In this document: one piece after another, positions 31,893-41,377 of the stretch
Layout of the letters: each line of letters opens with the position of its first letter
Position numbering within the stretch: the first letter of the stretch is position 1
From: JBNJGB01 sp051747385
GTDB lineage: Bacteria > Myxococcota_A > UBA9042 > PHBI01 > JACKFB01
Assembly: GCA_051747385.1 (NCBI GenBank)
Contig: JBNJGB010000043.1
Location: 1-49,694, forward strand
Reading direction: 5' to 3'
DNA length: 49,694 nt
Program-made: the position numbers and the translations under genes
The notes under the pieces: model-generated
The model's database searches: none
Told to the model about the DNA's origin: nothing
The model's input: the letters and a program-made list of their open reading frames with translations, nothing else

Positions 31893-34800
31893 ATGGGGCG
31901 CCTGGCCGTGCTCGCACCGACCCTGCTGCTCCTGCTCGCCGCCTGCGGCGGCTCCGGCGGCGACGAGGCGCCCCTCGGGGACGCCGCCGACGCGGCGGAC
32001 GGCGCGCCGGACACGACGCCCGACCTGGCGCCCGACCCGGGGCCGATCGAGGATCCCTGCGAACCAGACCCGTGCGTGCTCCGGCACCGGCAGTGCGTCG
32101 ACGGCGACTGCCAGGGCTGCGTCGAGGGCTACGTCGAAGAGGACGGCACCTGCGTGCCGGCGGGGGATCCCTGCGACCCGAACCCCTGCGAGTCGGTGCA
32201 CAAGGAGTGCGTGGGCGGGTTCTGCGGCGGCTGCCTGCCAGGCTTCCTGGACGACGGCGAGGGCGGCTGCCTCGAGCAGACGCCGTGCTTCCCCAACCCC
32301 TGCGTGGAGCCCCGGCGGACGACCTGCAAGGTGGGTGACGACGGGGAGGCCGTCTGCCAGTGCGCCCCGGGTGCCCACGACGACGGCGCCGGCGGGTGCA
32401 CGTACGATCCCTGCGTGCCGGACCCGTGCGAGGCGCCGTTCACGCGCTGCACCCCGGAGGGGACCGAGTTCGCCTGCGGGTGTCCGGAGGGCGAGATGCC
32501 ATCGGAGGCTGGCGACGCCTGCGTGGACGATCCCTGCGCGCCCAACCCCTGCACGGACTACGCCCGGACCGTCTGTACCCTGGACGAGGCGGGGGCGGCC
32601 GTCTGCGGGTGCGACCCTGGCTTCGTCGACGAGGACGGCGCCTGCGTGGAGGCCGCGATCACGAACGCGGAGACGCTGACGGCGCCCGAGGGCGACGTGG
32701 TCGTCGACCACGCCCGCCAGCTCTTCGCGGACGACTGGCTCATCGCCCAGCGGAGCCACCTCGCACGGAACGTCCACAAGGCGGTGCGCGTGGACGACGA
32801 GTGGATCGTGGGCCCGGATCCGGACGCGGACATCGGACGCGCCAGGGCCCACGGAAGCCTGGTCCACCTGGACGCCGAAGAGCTGGAGGCCCTCCCCGAG
32901 GGCGATCCCCTGAAGCCCTATCCGTGGCGGCTGTACTACATGGGCTATCGCCAGCTCTGGAGCCCCGGGCCCGAGCCCGCGTGGCTCTGCGTCGCCGTCA
33001 CCGACGCCCCCGGCGACCCCGAGGCGTGGGTGAAGCCCGAGCTGGACCCCGAGGCGCCCGCACCCCACTGCATCCTCCGCGCGGAGGGGCTGGAGGTGGC
33101 GCAGGTGAGCCGCGTCGACGGACAGTGGCTCCTGTCGGCCACCCGCCGGGCCGTGGGGGACGTGGCCGCCGCGGGCATGTACCTCTACGGGTCCGAGGAC
33201 GGCGTCGCGTGGACCCCGCTGGCCGACGGCGAGCCGATCATGACCCTGGCCGACGCGCCGACGCCGCCGGCCGCCTACGCGCGCATCGGGACGCGCAGCC
33301 GACTGGCCTGGGATCCATGGGCGGAGCGCTGGGAGGCCTTCCTCGCCCTGCCCTCCGACGACCTCGGGGACGCCCGCGGCGTGATGCTAGGCGGCGAGGA
33401 TCCGACGACCGGCTGGGGAGGCTTCCAGGACCCGGTCGCGGCGCCCTCCGTCCTCGGCCCCACCCCGACGGAGCTGGCGTCCGGCACGATCTACGGCGAC
33501 ATGGCCGCCTGGCGCGTCGGCGGGCTGTGGATGGCCCTGGTGCAGAAGCGGCGCTCCACCTGCCCGAAGCGGGACGACGCGAGCCTGGCGGTGAGCCGCG
33601 ACGGCCGGCACTGGGCCATGGTCCGGGACGAGATCGCCCCGGACGAGGACGCGGTCCTGGCCCACGCGACGAGCGACGGCGAGCCCGACAGCTCCATCGC
33701 GACGCTGTCCGGGGGCGCCCCGGCGGAGGCGGACGGCCTGTGGCATTTCCTCTCCGGCGGCCTGGAAGCCGACCCGTGCGGCGCCGCGGAACCCCCGGCG
33801 GGGGGCATCGTGCGACACATGGTGCGGGCCGGCGGCCTGGTGGGGCTCACGGCCCAGGGCGGGACGACGCCTGCGAAGCTCACGACGCGGCCGATGGTCA
33901 TGGCGCCCGGGCTGTCGGGCTCCGTCCTCCACCTGGAGGCCTTCGTCGGCACGCAGCTGCTCGTGACGGTCGAGACCCTGAGCCCCGTCGACACGGTCCT
34001 GACGGCCGAGGAGAAGCTGCTCGGGCCGGGCGACTACCGGGACGCGGCCCTGGACATGCCGCCGCTGAACGACCTCACGGACGGCCGCTTCCGCATCCGC
34101 TTCACCTTCGTCGGCGAGGCGGACCAGGGAGAGCTGTTCGGCTTCCGGCTCGGCGATCCCGCCTGCACGCCCGATCCGTGCGCCGGGGAGGAGGAGAAGA
34201 CCCGCTGCGACTCCGGCTCCGGGGAGGCCGTGTGCGTCTGCGCGCCGCCGCTGCACGGCGACGGCGAAGGCGGCTGCACGGACGACCCGTGCGTCCCGGA
34301 CCCGTGCACGGGCCCCCACCAGGAGGGCTGCGAGGGCGTGGACGGGCAGGCCGTCTGCGGGTGCGAGGAGGGCTGGGTCCCCCAGGGCGCCGGCTGCATC
34401 CCCGATCCCTGCGTCGTCGAGGAGGGCGAGGAGCCCATCTGCCAGCCGCCGGGACCGGATCTCTGCCGTAGCGTGAACGGCGAGGCCGAGTGCTACTGCC
34501 CGGAGGGGAGCGAGCCGGGCCCGAGCGGCTGTCGCTCCGTGGGGTCGCGCGCCTTCGTGACGTCCCTGTCGGTCGCCGGCGGCGAGATCGGCGGGCGGGC
34601 GGGCGCGGACGAGGTGTGCGCCGGCCTGGCCTCCGGGGCGGAGATGCCCGGCGAGTACGCCGCATGGCTGTCCACGTCGGAGGTCGACGCCGCGTCGCGC
34701 TTCGTGGGCGGCGGCCCGTGGCGGACCTGGGACCCGGAGACCCAGCTCTGGACGCGGCTGGTGGCCGAGGACGTGGCGGACCTGACGGACGGCGCGCTGG

Positions 34801-35066
34801 CGACGCCCATCGACCGCACGGAGTTCGGGGCCGACGCCGGCGGGGACTGCCGCGCGTGGACCGGAACCCTCGCAGACGGGACCGCCGACGTGCCCGAGGG
34901 CGACGCGGCGCCGCCGACGTGCGGCGGGTGGTCCTCCGGCGACGCGTCGGGCCGGACGGGGCGCTGCGACGCCGCGGACGCGACGTGGACGGAGGACGAG
35001 GAGCGGCCCTGCGACCAGGCGCTCCGGCTGTACTGCCTGCAGGTCCCGGCCGACGGGGTGGAATGA
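31893..35066 (+). CDS. Mosaic lipoprotein: EGF-like repeats, beta-propeller, DUF1554-like C-terminus
   Basis: The 1057-residue lipoprotein (lipobox LLLAAC, Cys18) has an acidic linker. About five EGF-like modules follow with the phrase DPCxPxPC and CxCxPGFxDxDGxC turns (residues about 50-265). The central 400 residues begin VVDHARQLFADDWLIAQRSH and contain WRLYYMGYRQ and AVSRDGRHWAM, typical of five-bladed propellers related to glycoside hydrolase families 32/43. More EGF-like modules follow, then a terminal domain FVTSLSVAGGEIGGRAGADE that matches the DUF1554 pattern. It is probably exposed at the cell surface and binds or cleaves a glycan. CGGAGG lies six bases before the ATG. The next gene overlaps its stop (ATGA). 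Confidence 0.88.
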   Translation: MGRLAVLAPTLLLLLAACGGSGGDEAPLGDAADAADGAPDTTPDLAPDPGPIEDPCEPDPCVLRHRQCVDGDCQGCVEGYVEEDGTCVPAGDPCDPNPCESVHKECVGGFCGGCLPGFLDDGEGGCLEQTPCFPNPCVEPRRTTCKVGDDGEAVCQCAPGAHDDGAGGCTYDPCVPDPCEAPFTRCTPEGTEFACGCPEGEMPSEAGDACVDDPCAPNPCTDYARTVCTLDEAGAAVCGCDPGFVDEDGACVEAAITNAETLTAPEGDVVVDHARQLFADDWLIAQRSHLARNVHKAVRVDDEWIVGPDPDADIGRARAHGSLVHLDAEELEALPEGDPLKPYPWRLYYMGYRQLWSPGPEPAWLCVAVTDAPGDPEAWVKPELDPEAPAPHCILRAEGLEVAQVSRVDGQWLLSATRRAVGDVAAAGMYLYGSEDGVAWTPLADGEPIMTLADAPTPPAAYARIGTRSRLAWDPWAERWEAFLALPSDDLGDARGVMLGGEDPTTGWGGFQDPVAAPSVLGPTPTELASGTIYGDMAAWRVGGLWMALVQKRRSTCPKRDDASLAVSRDGRHWAMVRDEIAPDEDAVLAHATSDGEPDSSIATLSGGAPAEADGLWHFLSGGLEADPCGAAEPPAGGIVRHMVRAGGLVGLTAQGGTTPAKLTTRPMVMAPGLSGSVLHLEAFVGTQLLVTVETLSPVDTVLTAEEKLLGPGDYRDAALDMPPLNDLTDGRFRIRFTFVGEADQGELFGFRLGDPACTPDPCAGEEEKTRCDSGSGEAVCVCAPPLHGDGEGGCTDDPCVPDPCTGPHQEGCEGVDGQAVCGCEEGWVPQGAGCIPDPCVVEEGEEPICQPPGPDLCRSVNGEAECYCPEGSEPGPSGCRSVGSRAFVTSLSVAGGEIGGRAGADEVCAGLASGAEMPGEYAAWLSTSEVDAASRFVGGGPWRTWDPETQLWTRLVAEDVADLTDGALATPIDRTEFGADAGGDCRAWTGTLADGTADVPEGDAAPPTCGGWSSGDASGRTGRCDAADATWTEDEERPCDQALRLYCLQVPADGVE

Positions 35067-36049
35067 GGCGCATCGATCTCGCCGAGCTGGACGCGCGCGC
35101 CGAGGCCTACGACCGGGACGTCCTGGCGACGCCCCGTGTCGACGGCTTCTGCACCTCGAGCGCGTGGATCCTCTCGGCCCACGCGGCCTTCCACCCGGAG
35201 CAGGAGCCCTGGATCTTCGAGTCGGACGACGGGTGGCTGGTCCTCGCGCGCGACCACGCGGACAACCTGGGCTCGTACATGGCGCCAATGGAGGCCATGT
35301 GGGGCCTCGCCAGCCCGATCGTCGGCGCGGACACGACGCGGGTCGCCCACCAGGCGTGGCGCACCCTGAAGGCGAGGCGGGATCGCTGGGACATGCTGTG
35401 GTTCTGCGGCATCGCGCGGCGCTCGGCCGCGTTCCAGACCCTCGCCCTGCTCTTCGGGGACCGGCATCGCCTGTTCCTCGGGCCGACCACCACGCGCCAC
35501 ATCGCAGGCCTCGAGGGCGGCTTCGACGGCTTCATGTGCCGGCGCTCGGCGAAGTTCCGCGCCAACCTGCGCCGGGCCATGCGCAAGGCGGACCGGGCGG
35601 GGGTCGAGTGGACCTGCCACGACGCGTTCCCGGACGACGACGTGCGCGCCGACCTCTACCACCGCTGCCTGGACGTGGACGATCGCTCCTGGAAGGGCCT
35701 CACCCGCCAGGGCCTCGCCATCGGCGGCATGAGCACCTTCTACTCCCACATGACCGCCCGCCTTGCCGCCGAGGGCCGTCTCCGCATCGTCCTGGGGCGC
35801 CTGGGCGGCGAGGACGTCGCCATGGGCTTCGGGGGCGTCTTCGGCGACACCTTCCGCGGCCTGCAGATGTCCTTCGACGACCGCTTCCGCGATCTGGCCC
35901 TGGGCAATCTCGTCCAGGCGCACCTCATCCGCCGCCTCGCCGAGGAGGGCGTCCCCCGCTACGACCTGGGCACGGACATCGGCTACAAGCGCCGGTGGGC
36001 CGACCCGGATCTCGGCCTGGAGACCGTCGCCCTGGTGGTCCGGAAGTAG
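35063..36049 (+). CDS. GNAT-fold acyltransferase-like protein (BioF2/CelD type)
   Basis: The 328-residue protein shows the layout of double-GNAT proteins of the BioF2/CelD group. An N-terminal half contains WIFESDDGWLVLARDH. The signature FDGFMCRRSAKFRANLRRAM (Lys/Arg-rich helix) follows, then a second GNAT half with RLRIVLGRLGGEDVAMGFGG and RYDLGTDIGYKRRWADP. Relatives transfer acyl or aminoacyl groups in polysaccharide or peptidoglycan building. The start overlaps the stop of the mosaic lipoprotein gene (ATGA), so translation is coupled. The two products may act in the same surface pathway. Its 3' end overlaps a converging fragment of a DUF3830-like gene. Confidence 0.85.
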   Translation: MRRIDLAELDARAEAYDRDVLATPRVDGFCTSSAWILSAHAAFHPEQEPWIFESDDGWLVLARDHADNLGSYMAPMEAMWGLASPIVGADTTRVAHQAWRTLKARRDRWDMLWFCGIARRSAAFQTLALLFGDRHRLFLGPTTTRHIAGLEGGFDGFMCRRSAKFRANLRRAMRKADRAGVEWTCHDAFPDDDVRADLYHRCLDVDDRSWKGLTRQGLAIGGMSTFYSHMTARLAAEGRLRIVLGRLGGEDVAMGFGGVFGDTFRGLQMSFDDRFRDLALGNLVQAHLIRRLAEEGVPRYDLGTDIGYKRRWADPDLGLETVALVVRK

Positions 36050-36234
36050 CAGCGCGATCCTCCCGGGGGCGCCCACACCCCCGGCGACACGAAGAGCAGG
36101 ACCTCGGGCCCCGAGTAGATGGCGTGGGACGTCTCGCACTCGAAGGGCGGGCCGCGCACGACCGCCTCACAGGTCCGGGGCGCCTCGTCGCGGAGCAGGC
36201 GCGCGTGGGCCGAGAGACCCACCTCCGGAAACAT
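35983..36234 (-). pseudogene. Truncated DUF3830 (cyclophilin-like) gene
   Basis: From an ATG at 36232-36234 the minus strand reads MFPEVGLSAHARLLRDEAPR, TCEAVVRGPP and SHAIYSGPEVLLFVSPGVWA. This is the N-terminal half of a DUF3830/cyclophilin-like protein (compare 'LLEDEAPRTCEA...HAxWSGPEV', from memory). The frame then enters the antisense of the GNAT gene and becomes unlike any family member, stopping at 83 residues where about 140 are usual. It is probably a decayed remnant, although a short functional product cannot be excluded. Confidence 0.65.
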
Positions 36235-36448
36235 GATCCGAAGACTCCTGGGAAGTAACGGAGGTTCGAGTCCACGGCGTCGAGGCGCAAGCTGTGGTGG
36301 GACGCAACGACGCAGGACTGGCAGCGCCAATTCAAGGAGTTGCGGCACGCCACAGCGCCGTCGGATCGTCGGCGTGGGCCGGACCGGAGTTGCTTCACAG
36401 GAGTCATCCGAAGCCGCTGGTCCATGCCTCCCGGGACAGCGGAGATCC

Positions 36449-36592
36449 GGAGGCTGTCGCCATACTCCCCCGCCGAGGCTGTCCACTGCGTCCTCGCGGG
36501 CGAGACGTCCGCGGTCCCCGGCCACGGAACCCTTGGACGGCAGGCACCTTGTCCGCAAAACCGGCAGCCGACCATCAGTGCGACAGTCTCAT
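36449..36592 (+). repeat. Dispersed repeat family C, copy 2, with terminal inverted repeats
   Basis: The segment matches 2697-2818 through GAGGCTGTCGC, CGCGGGCGAGACGTCCGCGG and CCTTGGACGGC. Its ends AGGCTGTCGC (36451-36460) and GCGACAGTCT (36580-36589) are inverted repeats, 9 of 10 matching, so it may be a second short mobile element. It fills most of the gap between the DUF3830 remnant and the P-type ATPase gene. At 36235-36448 I see nothing that I can support. Confidence 0.55.
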
Positions 36593-36604
36593 CCGGCCCG
36601 CCGA

Positions 36605-39346
36605 TCAAGGTCGGGACGACTCCGTGGCCCCACGCCGCGCCCGGAGGACGAGCCAGGCCTGGCCGGCCACCAGCGGCACGGCGCTCGCCGCCGCGACCAG
36701 CAGCCACCCGGTGGTCCCGGGGTGGACGAGGGACAGGACGCCCGCCAGGGGGACGAAATAGACGGCCAGCAGGAGCAGGCCCACGTCCAGCGCGAGCGCC
36801 GCCCACACGAAGGGATTCCGCGAGATCTCGTTGACCACGAGGCCGGAGTCCGCCCAGCGCATGTTGAACACGTGGAGCAGGCGCGAGATGGACAGGGTGA
36901 GGAACGCCACGGTGACGGCCCGCTCCACCGGGAAGCCGAACACGCCCAGGGACACCCAGAAGACCCCGCCGATGGCCACCGCGATGATCGCACCGTACAG
37001 GCCGATGGCCCACCAGTGCTCGCGCTCCAGGACGGAGACCTTCGAGCTCCGGGGCGGGCGCTGCATCTCGGACCCGCTCCCGGGGCCGATGCCCAGGGCC
37101 AGGGCCGGGAACACGTCGTTCAGGACGTTGAGGTAGAGGATCTGGAGCGGCAGCAGCGGCAGCGGCGCCCCGACGACGGCCGCGGCCCCCACCGCGAGGA
37201 TCTCGCCCACGTTCCCGGACAGCAGGTAGATCACGAACTTCCGGATGTTCGCGAAGATGACGCGCCCCTGCTCGACGGCCGAGACGATGCTCGTGAAGGC
37301 GTCGTCGAGCAGCACCATGTCGGCCGCCTCCCGGGCGACCTCCGTCCCCCGGCGGCCCATGGCGATGCCGATGTCCGCGCTCTGGAGCGCCGGCGCATCG
37401 TTCACGCCGTCCCCCGTCATCGCCACGACGCCCCCGTGCTCCTGGTGCAGGTCGACGAGATCCAGCTTCTGCTTGGGGCTGACCCGCGCGAAGACGTCGG
37501 CCTCCAGGAAGCGGCGCCGTACGTCGTCGCCGTCCCGCTCCAAAACGTCGAACTCCGAGCCCGAGACGACGTCCACGTCGTCGCCGTGGATCAGCCCCAC
37601 GTCGGAGGCGATCTTCCGGGCCGTCGCGGGGTGATCCCCCGTGACCATGACGACCCGGATGCCGGCGTCCTGGCATCGCCGGATGGCGTCCCGCACGTCG
37701 GCGCGGGGCGGATCGAGGAGGCCGACGAGCCCCAGGAGCTCCAGGGACTCGTACGGGGCCACGTCGCAGTCCGCCGCCTCCTTCGTGGCGAGGCCCAGGA
37801 CCCGAAGCCCCTCCTCGGCCATCTCCTGGTTCCGCTGCCGCCACGCCGCCCTCTGCTCCTCCCCGAACGCCTCGTCGCTCCCGAACAACCGCGCACAGGA
37901 CTCGATGACGGCCTCCGGGGCGCCCTTGACGGCGACGAGGCATCCCCCGTCGATCCGGTGGAGGGTGGCCATCATCTTCGTGTCGCTGTGGAAGGGCTCG
38001 ACGCGCACCCGGGGCAGGCTATCCAGGAGGTCCGTGCGCGGGCGCCCGAGCTCCTCTCCGAGCTCGATCAGGGCCACCTCCATGGGATCCGCCGCCTCCG
38101 ACGATTCGCCCCCTCCGTCGGTCTCGGCGCCGTTGGCCAGCACGGCGACCTCGATCGCCCGCAGGGTGCGCGGGTCGTCGGCGGGGTCCACGGGCTCCCC
38201 GTCCGCCTCGAGGCGGGCGGTGCCGTCGTCGAGGCGCACCACGGAGAGCCTCCGACCGGCGTCACAGAGCAGCTCCTCCGCCGTCATCCGGTTCTCGGTG
38301 AGGGTGCCCGTCTTGTCGGTGCAGATGAGCGTCGCGGCGCCCAGGGTCTCCACGGAGGACAGTCGCCGGATGAGCGCGTGCCGCCGCCGCATCCGCCACA
38401 TCCCGTTCGACAGGGCCACGGTCGCCACGATGGGCAGGCCCTCGGGGACCGCGGCCACGGCCAGCGCGATGCCGGTCTCCACCATGAGGTAGACGTCACG
38501 GCCGGCCAGCAGGCCCGCGCCGGACACCATCGCCGCCACCAGGAGGGTCAGCCACACGAGCCGGCGGCCCAGGCGGTCCAGGCGCTCCTCGAGCGGAGTC
38601 TGCCCGGCGCTGGCGCCCGCGATCAGCTCGGAGATGCCTCCCAGCTCGGTCTCCGTGCCCGTGCCGACGACCACCGCCTCGGCGCTCCCGTGCGTGATGG
38701 CCGTGCCCCGGAACACCATGCTGGTCCGGTCGGCGAGCGCCGCGTCCCGGCCGACCGGGTCCACCTGCTTGTGGACCGGGACCGACTCCCCGGTCAGGGT
38801 GGACTCGTCGGCCTGGAGGCCCGAGGCCTCGACGAGGCGCAGGTCCGCCGGCACGACGTCGCCCCGCTCCAGGAGCACCACGTCCCCGGGCACCAGGCCC
38901 GACGCCGAGACGGTGTCGACCTCGCCGCGCCGCCGCACCCGCGTGCGGATGTCCCCCATCTTGCGGAGCGACTCCATCGAGCGCACCGCGCCCAGCTCCG
39001 TGAAGAACCCCACGCCGGTGTTGATCCCGAGGACCGCCGCGATCGCGATCGCCTCGAGGGTCTGCCCGAAGCCCCAGGAGATGGCCGCGGCCACGACGAG
39101 CAGCAGCACGACCAGGCTCTCGAACTGCGCCACCAGGATCCGCCAGACGCTCCTCCGCTCCATCTCGCGCAGCCTGTTGGGGCCGAAGCGCTCGAGGCGG
39201 CGCGCGGCCTCGTCCCCGTCCAGGCCACGGTCGGGCGAGACGCGGAGGCGCGTGACGACCTCGTCCGCCTCGCAGGCCCAGGGCGCCTCCGGGGCGGCCG
39301 GCCCGCTCTCGTCGCGCGGTTCGGAGTCGCGAGGGGTCGGTGTCAC
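36605..39346 (-). CDS. P-type cation-transporting ATPase (P2-like)
   Basis: The 913-residue pump carries an N-terminal cation-ATPase domain (GLDGDEAARRLERFGPNRL), the actuator motif TGESVPVHK, the membrane motif AVPEGLPIV and the phosphorylation site DKTGTLT with Asp344. KGAPE (nucleotide binding) and TGDGVNDAP (hinge) follow. Ten membrane helices end in the six-helix P2-type C-terminus. The PEGLP site and overall layout are those of Ca2+/Mn2+- or Na+/K+-type P2 ATPases, and Ca2+ export is the most likely role. The start is GTG at 39346, with GGGAGGG about nine bases upstream. It is divergent from the DEAD-box gene across 217 bases. Confidence 0.94.
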   Translation of the reverse strand: MTPTPRDSEPRDESGPAAPEAPWACEADEVVTRLRVSPDRGLDGDEAARRLERFGPNRLREMERRSVWRILVAQFESLVVLLLVVAAAISWGFGQTLEAIAIAAVLGINTGVGFFTELGAVRSMESLRKMGDIRTRVRRRGEVDTVSASGLVPGDVVLLERGDVVPADLRLVEASGLQADESTLTGESVPVHKQVDPVGRDAALADRTSMVFRGTAITHGSAEAVVVGTGTETELGGISELIAGASAGQTPLEERLDRLGRRLVWLTLLVAAMVSGAGLLAGRDVYLMVETGIALAVAAVPEGLPIVATVALSNGMWRMRRRHALIRRLSSVETLGAATLICTDKTGTLTENRMTAEELLCDAGRRLSVVRLDDGTARLEADGEPVDPADDPRTLRAIEVAVLANGAETDGGGESSEAADPMEVALIELGEELGRPRTDLLDSLPRVRVEPFHSDTKMMATLHRIDGGCLVAVKGAPEAVIESCARLFGSDEAFGEEQRAAWRQRNQEMAEEGLRVLGLATKEAADCDVAPYESLELLGLVGLLDPPRADVRDAIRRCQDAGIRVVMVTGDHPATARKIASDVGLIHGDDVDVVSGSEFDVLERDGDDVRRRFLEADVFARVSPKQKLDLVDLHQEHGGVVAMTGDGVNDAPALQSADIGIAMGRRGTEVAREAADMVLLDDAFTSIVSAVEQGRVIFANIRKFVIYLLSGNVGEILAVGAAAVVGAPLPLLPLQILYLNVLNDVFPALALGIGPGSGSEMQRPPRSSKVSVLEREHWWAIGLYGAIIAVAIGGVFWVSLGVFGFPVERAVTVAFLTLSISRLLHVFNMRWADSGLVVNEISRNPFVWAALALDVGLLLLAVYFVPLAGVLSLVHPGTTGWLLVAAASAVPLVAGQAWLVLRARRGATESSRP

Positions 39347-39563
39347 GGCGTACGGCCCTCCCGTGTCGTGTCGCTCGGTCTGTCGGGACGCCACCAAGAT
39401 ACTGCGTCGCGGGGCGAAGTCCCAGTGCTCTCCAGGGACGCTCGGGCGCGCTCGGGAGTCCGGCGCGAACGTTGACCCGGGAGCCGCGGCAGGGCACGGT
39501 GCCGCGCCCCAGACGGGGCCGGGGACCGGACGCGTCCCCGACGCAGCAAGCCCAGGACGACCG

Positions 39564-41264
39564 ATGACCGAGCCCGCCCACCCCCACGCCGACGCCGAGG
39601 CGACCTTCGGGTCCCTGGGCCTGTCCGCCAAGCTCCTCCGCACCCTCGACCGCCTCGGCTACGAGGCCCCCACGCCCGTCCAGGCGGCGACCCTCCCCCT
39701 GCTCCTCGAGGGCCGCGACCTGCTGGGGAGCGCCGCGACGGGGACGGGCAAGACGGCCGCCTTCGCGCTCCCGATGGTGGAGGGCCTCGCCCCGAAGGCG
39801 AAGGGCGTCCAGGCCCTCGTGGTGACGCCGACCCGCGAGCTGGCCATCCAGGTCGCGCAGGCGATCCACAGCTACGGCAAGCACCGGCGGGTCACGGTGC
39901 TCCCGGTCTACGGCGGCCAGGCCATCGGTCATCAGCTCGGGGCGCTCCGGCGCGGCGTCCAGGTGGTGGTGGGGACCCCGGGGCGCCTGTTGGACCACGT
40001 CCGCCGGGGCAGCCTCGACCTGGCCGGGGTCCGCTACGTGGTCCTCGACGAGGCCGACGAGATGTTGGACATGGGCTTCATCGAGGACATCGAGACCATC
40101 CTCGACGAGACCCCGGCGCAGCGGCAGACCGCGCTGTTCTCGGCGACCTTCCCGCCGCGGCTCGAGCGCCTCGCGAAGAGGCACCTCCGGGATCCGGAGC
40201 GGGTGGAGGTCCAGCGGACCGCCGAGCGCGCCCCGAACGTCCGGCAGGTGGCCTTCGTGGTGCACCGCTCCGACAAGCTCCGCGCCCTCGGGCGGATCCT
40301 GGACGCGGAGGCGCCGGACGCCGCCATCATCTTCTGCCGGCGCCGCGTCGAGGTGGACGACCTGACGGAGGCCCTGTCGGGACGCGGGTATCGGCCGCAG
40401 GCGCTCCACGGCGGCGTCTCCCAGCAGCAGCGCGATCGGGTGATGAAGCGCTTCCGGGACGGCGGCGCCGACCTGCTGGTCGCCACGGACGTGGCCGCGC
40501 GCGGGCTCGACATCGACCACGTGACCCACGTCATCAACTACGACATCCCCCAGTCGCCTGAGACCTACGTCCACCGGGTCGGGCGCACGGGGCGCGCCGG
40601 CCGGGAGGGGAAGGCCTTCACCCTGGTCCAGCCCCGGGAGCGTCGCCTCCTCAACAGCATGGAGCGGGTCATGCGGCAGCCCATCGAGGCCGGCCGCGTG
40701 CCCACCATCGACGACCTGCGCGCGCGGCGCCGCGAGACGCTCCGGGAGGGCATCCGCGGCCTGCTGGAGTCCGGCGAGCACGAGGCGTGGCGCGAGATGG
40801 TGGCGTCCCTGGCCGAGGAGTTCGATCCCCTCGACGTCGCCGCCGCCGCGGCCCACCTGGCCTCGGACGCGCTCCACGGCGACGAGCCCGAGGACACCTC
40901 GGAGATCCGGCAGCCCGGGCCGCGCCCCGACAAGGCCGGCCGAAAGCCGAGTCGCGGCGACGGTCCGCCGCCCCCCAAGGGGAAGCGCCGCGGCGACGAC
41001 GTCCCCATGACCCGCCTGTTCGTGGGCATCGGGGGGCGCAAGGGCGTCCGGCCCGGCGACCTGGTGGGGGCCATCGCGGGCGAGACGGGCATCCCCGGCG
41101 GGGCCATCGGCGCCATCGACATCCAGGGCAACTACTCGATCGTGGACGTCCCCGAGACCATGGCCGAGCACGTGATGCGCCTGATGTCCGGCGCCCGCGT
41201 GAAGGGCGCCCACGTGCGGGTGGAGCCGTATCGTCCGCGCCCGGATCGCCCTCGCCGCACATAG
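39564..41264 (+). CDS. DEAD-box RNA helicase with DbpA-type RNA-binding domain
   Basis: The 566-residue protein has all DEAD-box motifs: Q motif (PTPVQAATLP), Walker A ATGTGKT ending at Thr64, PTRELA, GTPGR, DEAD at 162-165, FSATF, and HRVGRTGRAG from residue 337. A linker rich in Pro/Lys/Arg leads to a C-terminal DbpA/CsdA-type RNA-binding domain (about 482-560) starting MTRLFVGIGGRKGVRPGDLV. Such helicases unwind rRNA during ribosome assembly or mRNA in the cold. CsdA/DeaD is the best match by layout. The ATG at 39564 follows AGGACGACCG. A sigma-factor operon begins about 60 bases after its stop on the same strand. Confidence 0.94.
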   Translation: MTEPAHPHADAEATFGSLGLSAKLLRTLDRLGYEAPTPVQAATLPLLLEGRDLLGSAATGTGKTAAFALPMVEGLAPKAKGVQALVVTPTRELAIQVAQAIHSYGKHRRVTVLPVYGGQAIGHQLGALRRGVQVVVGTPGRLLDHVRRGSLDLAGVRYVVLDEADEMLDMGFIEDIETILDETPAQRQTALFSATFPPRLERLAKRHLRDPERVEVQRTAERAPNVRQVAFVVHRSDKLRALGRILDAEAPDAAIIFCRRRVEVDDLTEALSGRGYRPQALHGGVSQQQRDRVMKRFRDGGADLLVATDVAARGLDIDHVTHVINYDIPQSPETYVHRVGRTGRAGREGKAFTLVQPRERRLLNSMERVMRQPIEAGRVPTIDDLRARRRETLREGIRGLLESGEHEAWREMVASLAEEFDPLDVAAAAAHLASDALHGDEPEDTSEIRQPGPRPDKAGRKPSRGDGPPPPKGKRRGDDVPMTRLFVGIGGRKGVRPGDLVGAIAGETGIPGGAIGAIDIQGNYSIVDVPETMAEHVMRLMSGARVKGAHVRVEPYRPRPDRPRRT

Positions 41265-41321
41265 AGTGACACGGGCCCTCCCAGGCCGCGGGGACCACGC
41301 CAGCCCGGACACCCACGTGAC

Positions 41322-41350
41322 GTGACGCGGCCGTAGTGACTCCGTATGCT
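41322..41350 (+). promoter_or_regulatory. Candidate sigma-70-type promoter for the sigma-factor operon
   Basis: GTGACG (41322-41327), a 17-base spacer and TATGCT (41345-41350). Transcription would start near 41357, placing the conserved 33-bp element and the small upstream frame in the leader. Confidence 0.45.
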
Positions 41351-41377
41351 GCGCGCCCGGTTCACTCGGAGGGGAGG

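Noticed and set aside
36250..36450. Plus-strand coding remnant around WDATTQDWQRQFKELRHAT
   Set aside because: It looked like a possible helicase-associated or transposase fragment, but no family could be named and the frame has no start.
39347..39563. Riboswitch between the P-type ATPase and DEAD-box genes
   Set aside because: No known aptamer motif (for example Mg, Mn/yybP or Ca-related) could be recognised by eye in these 217 bases.
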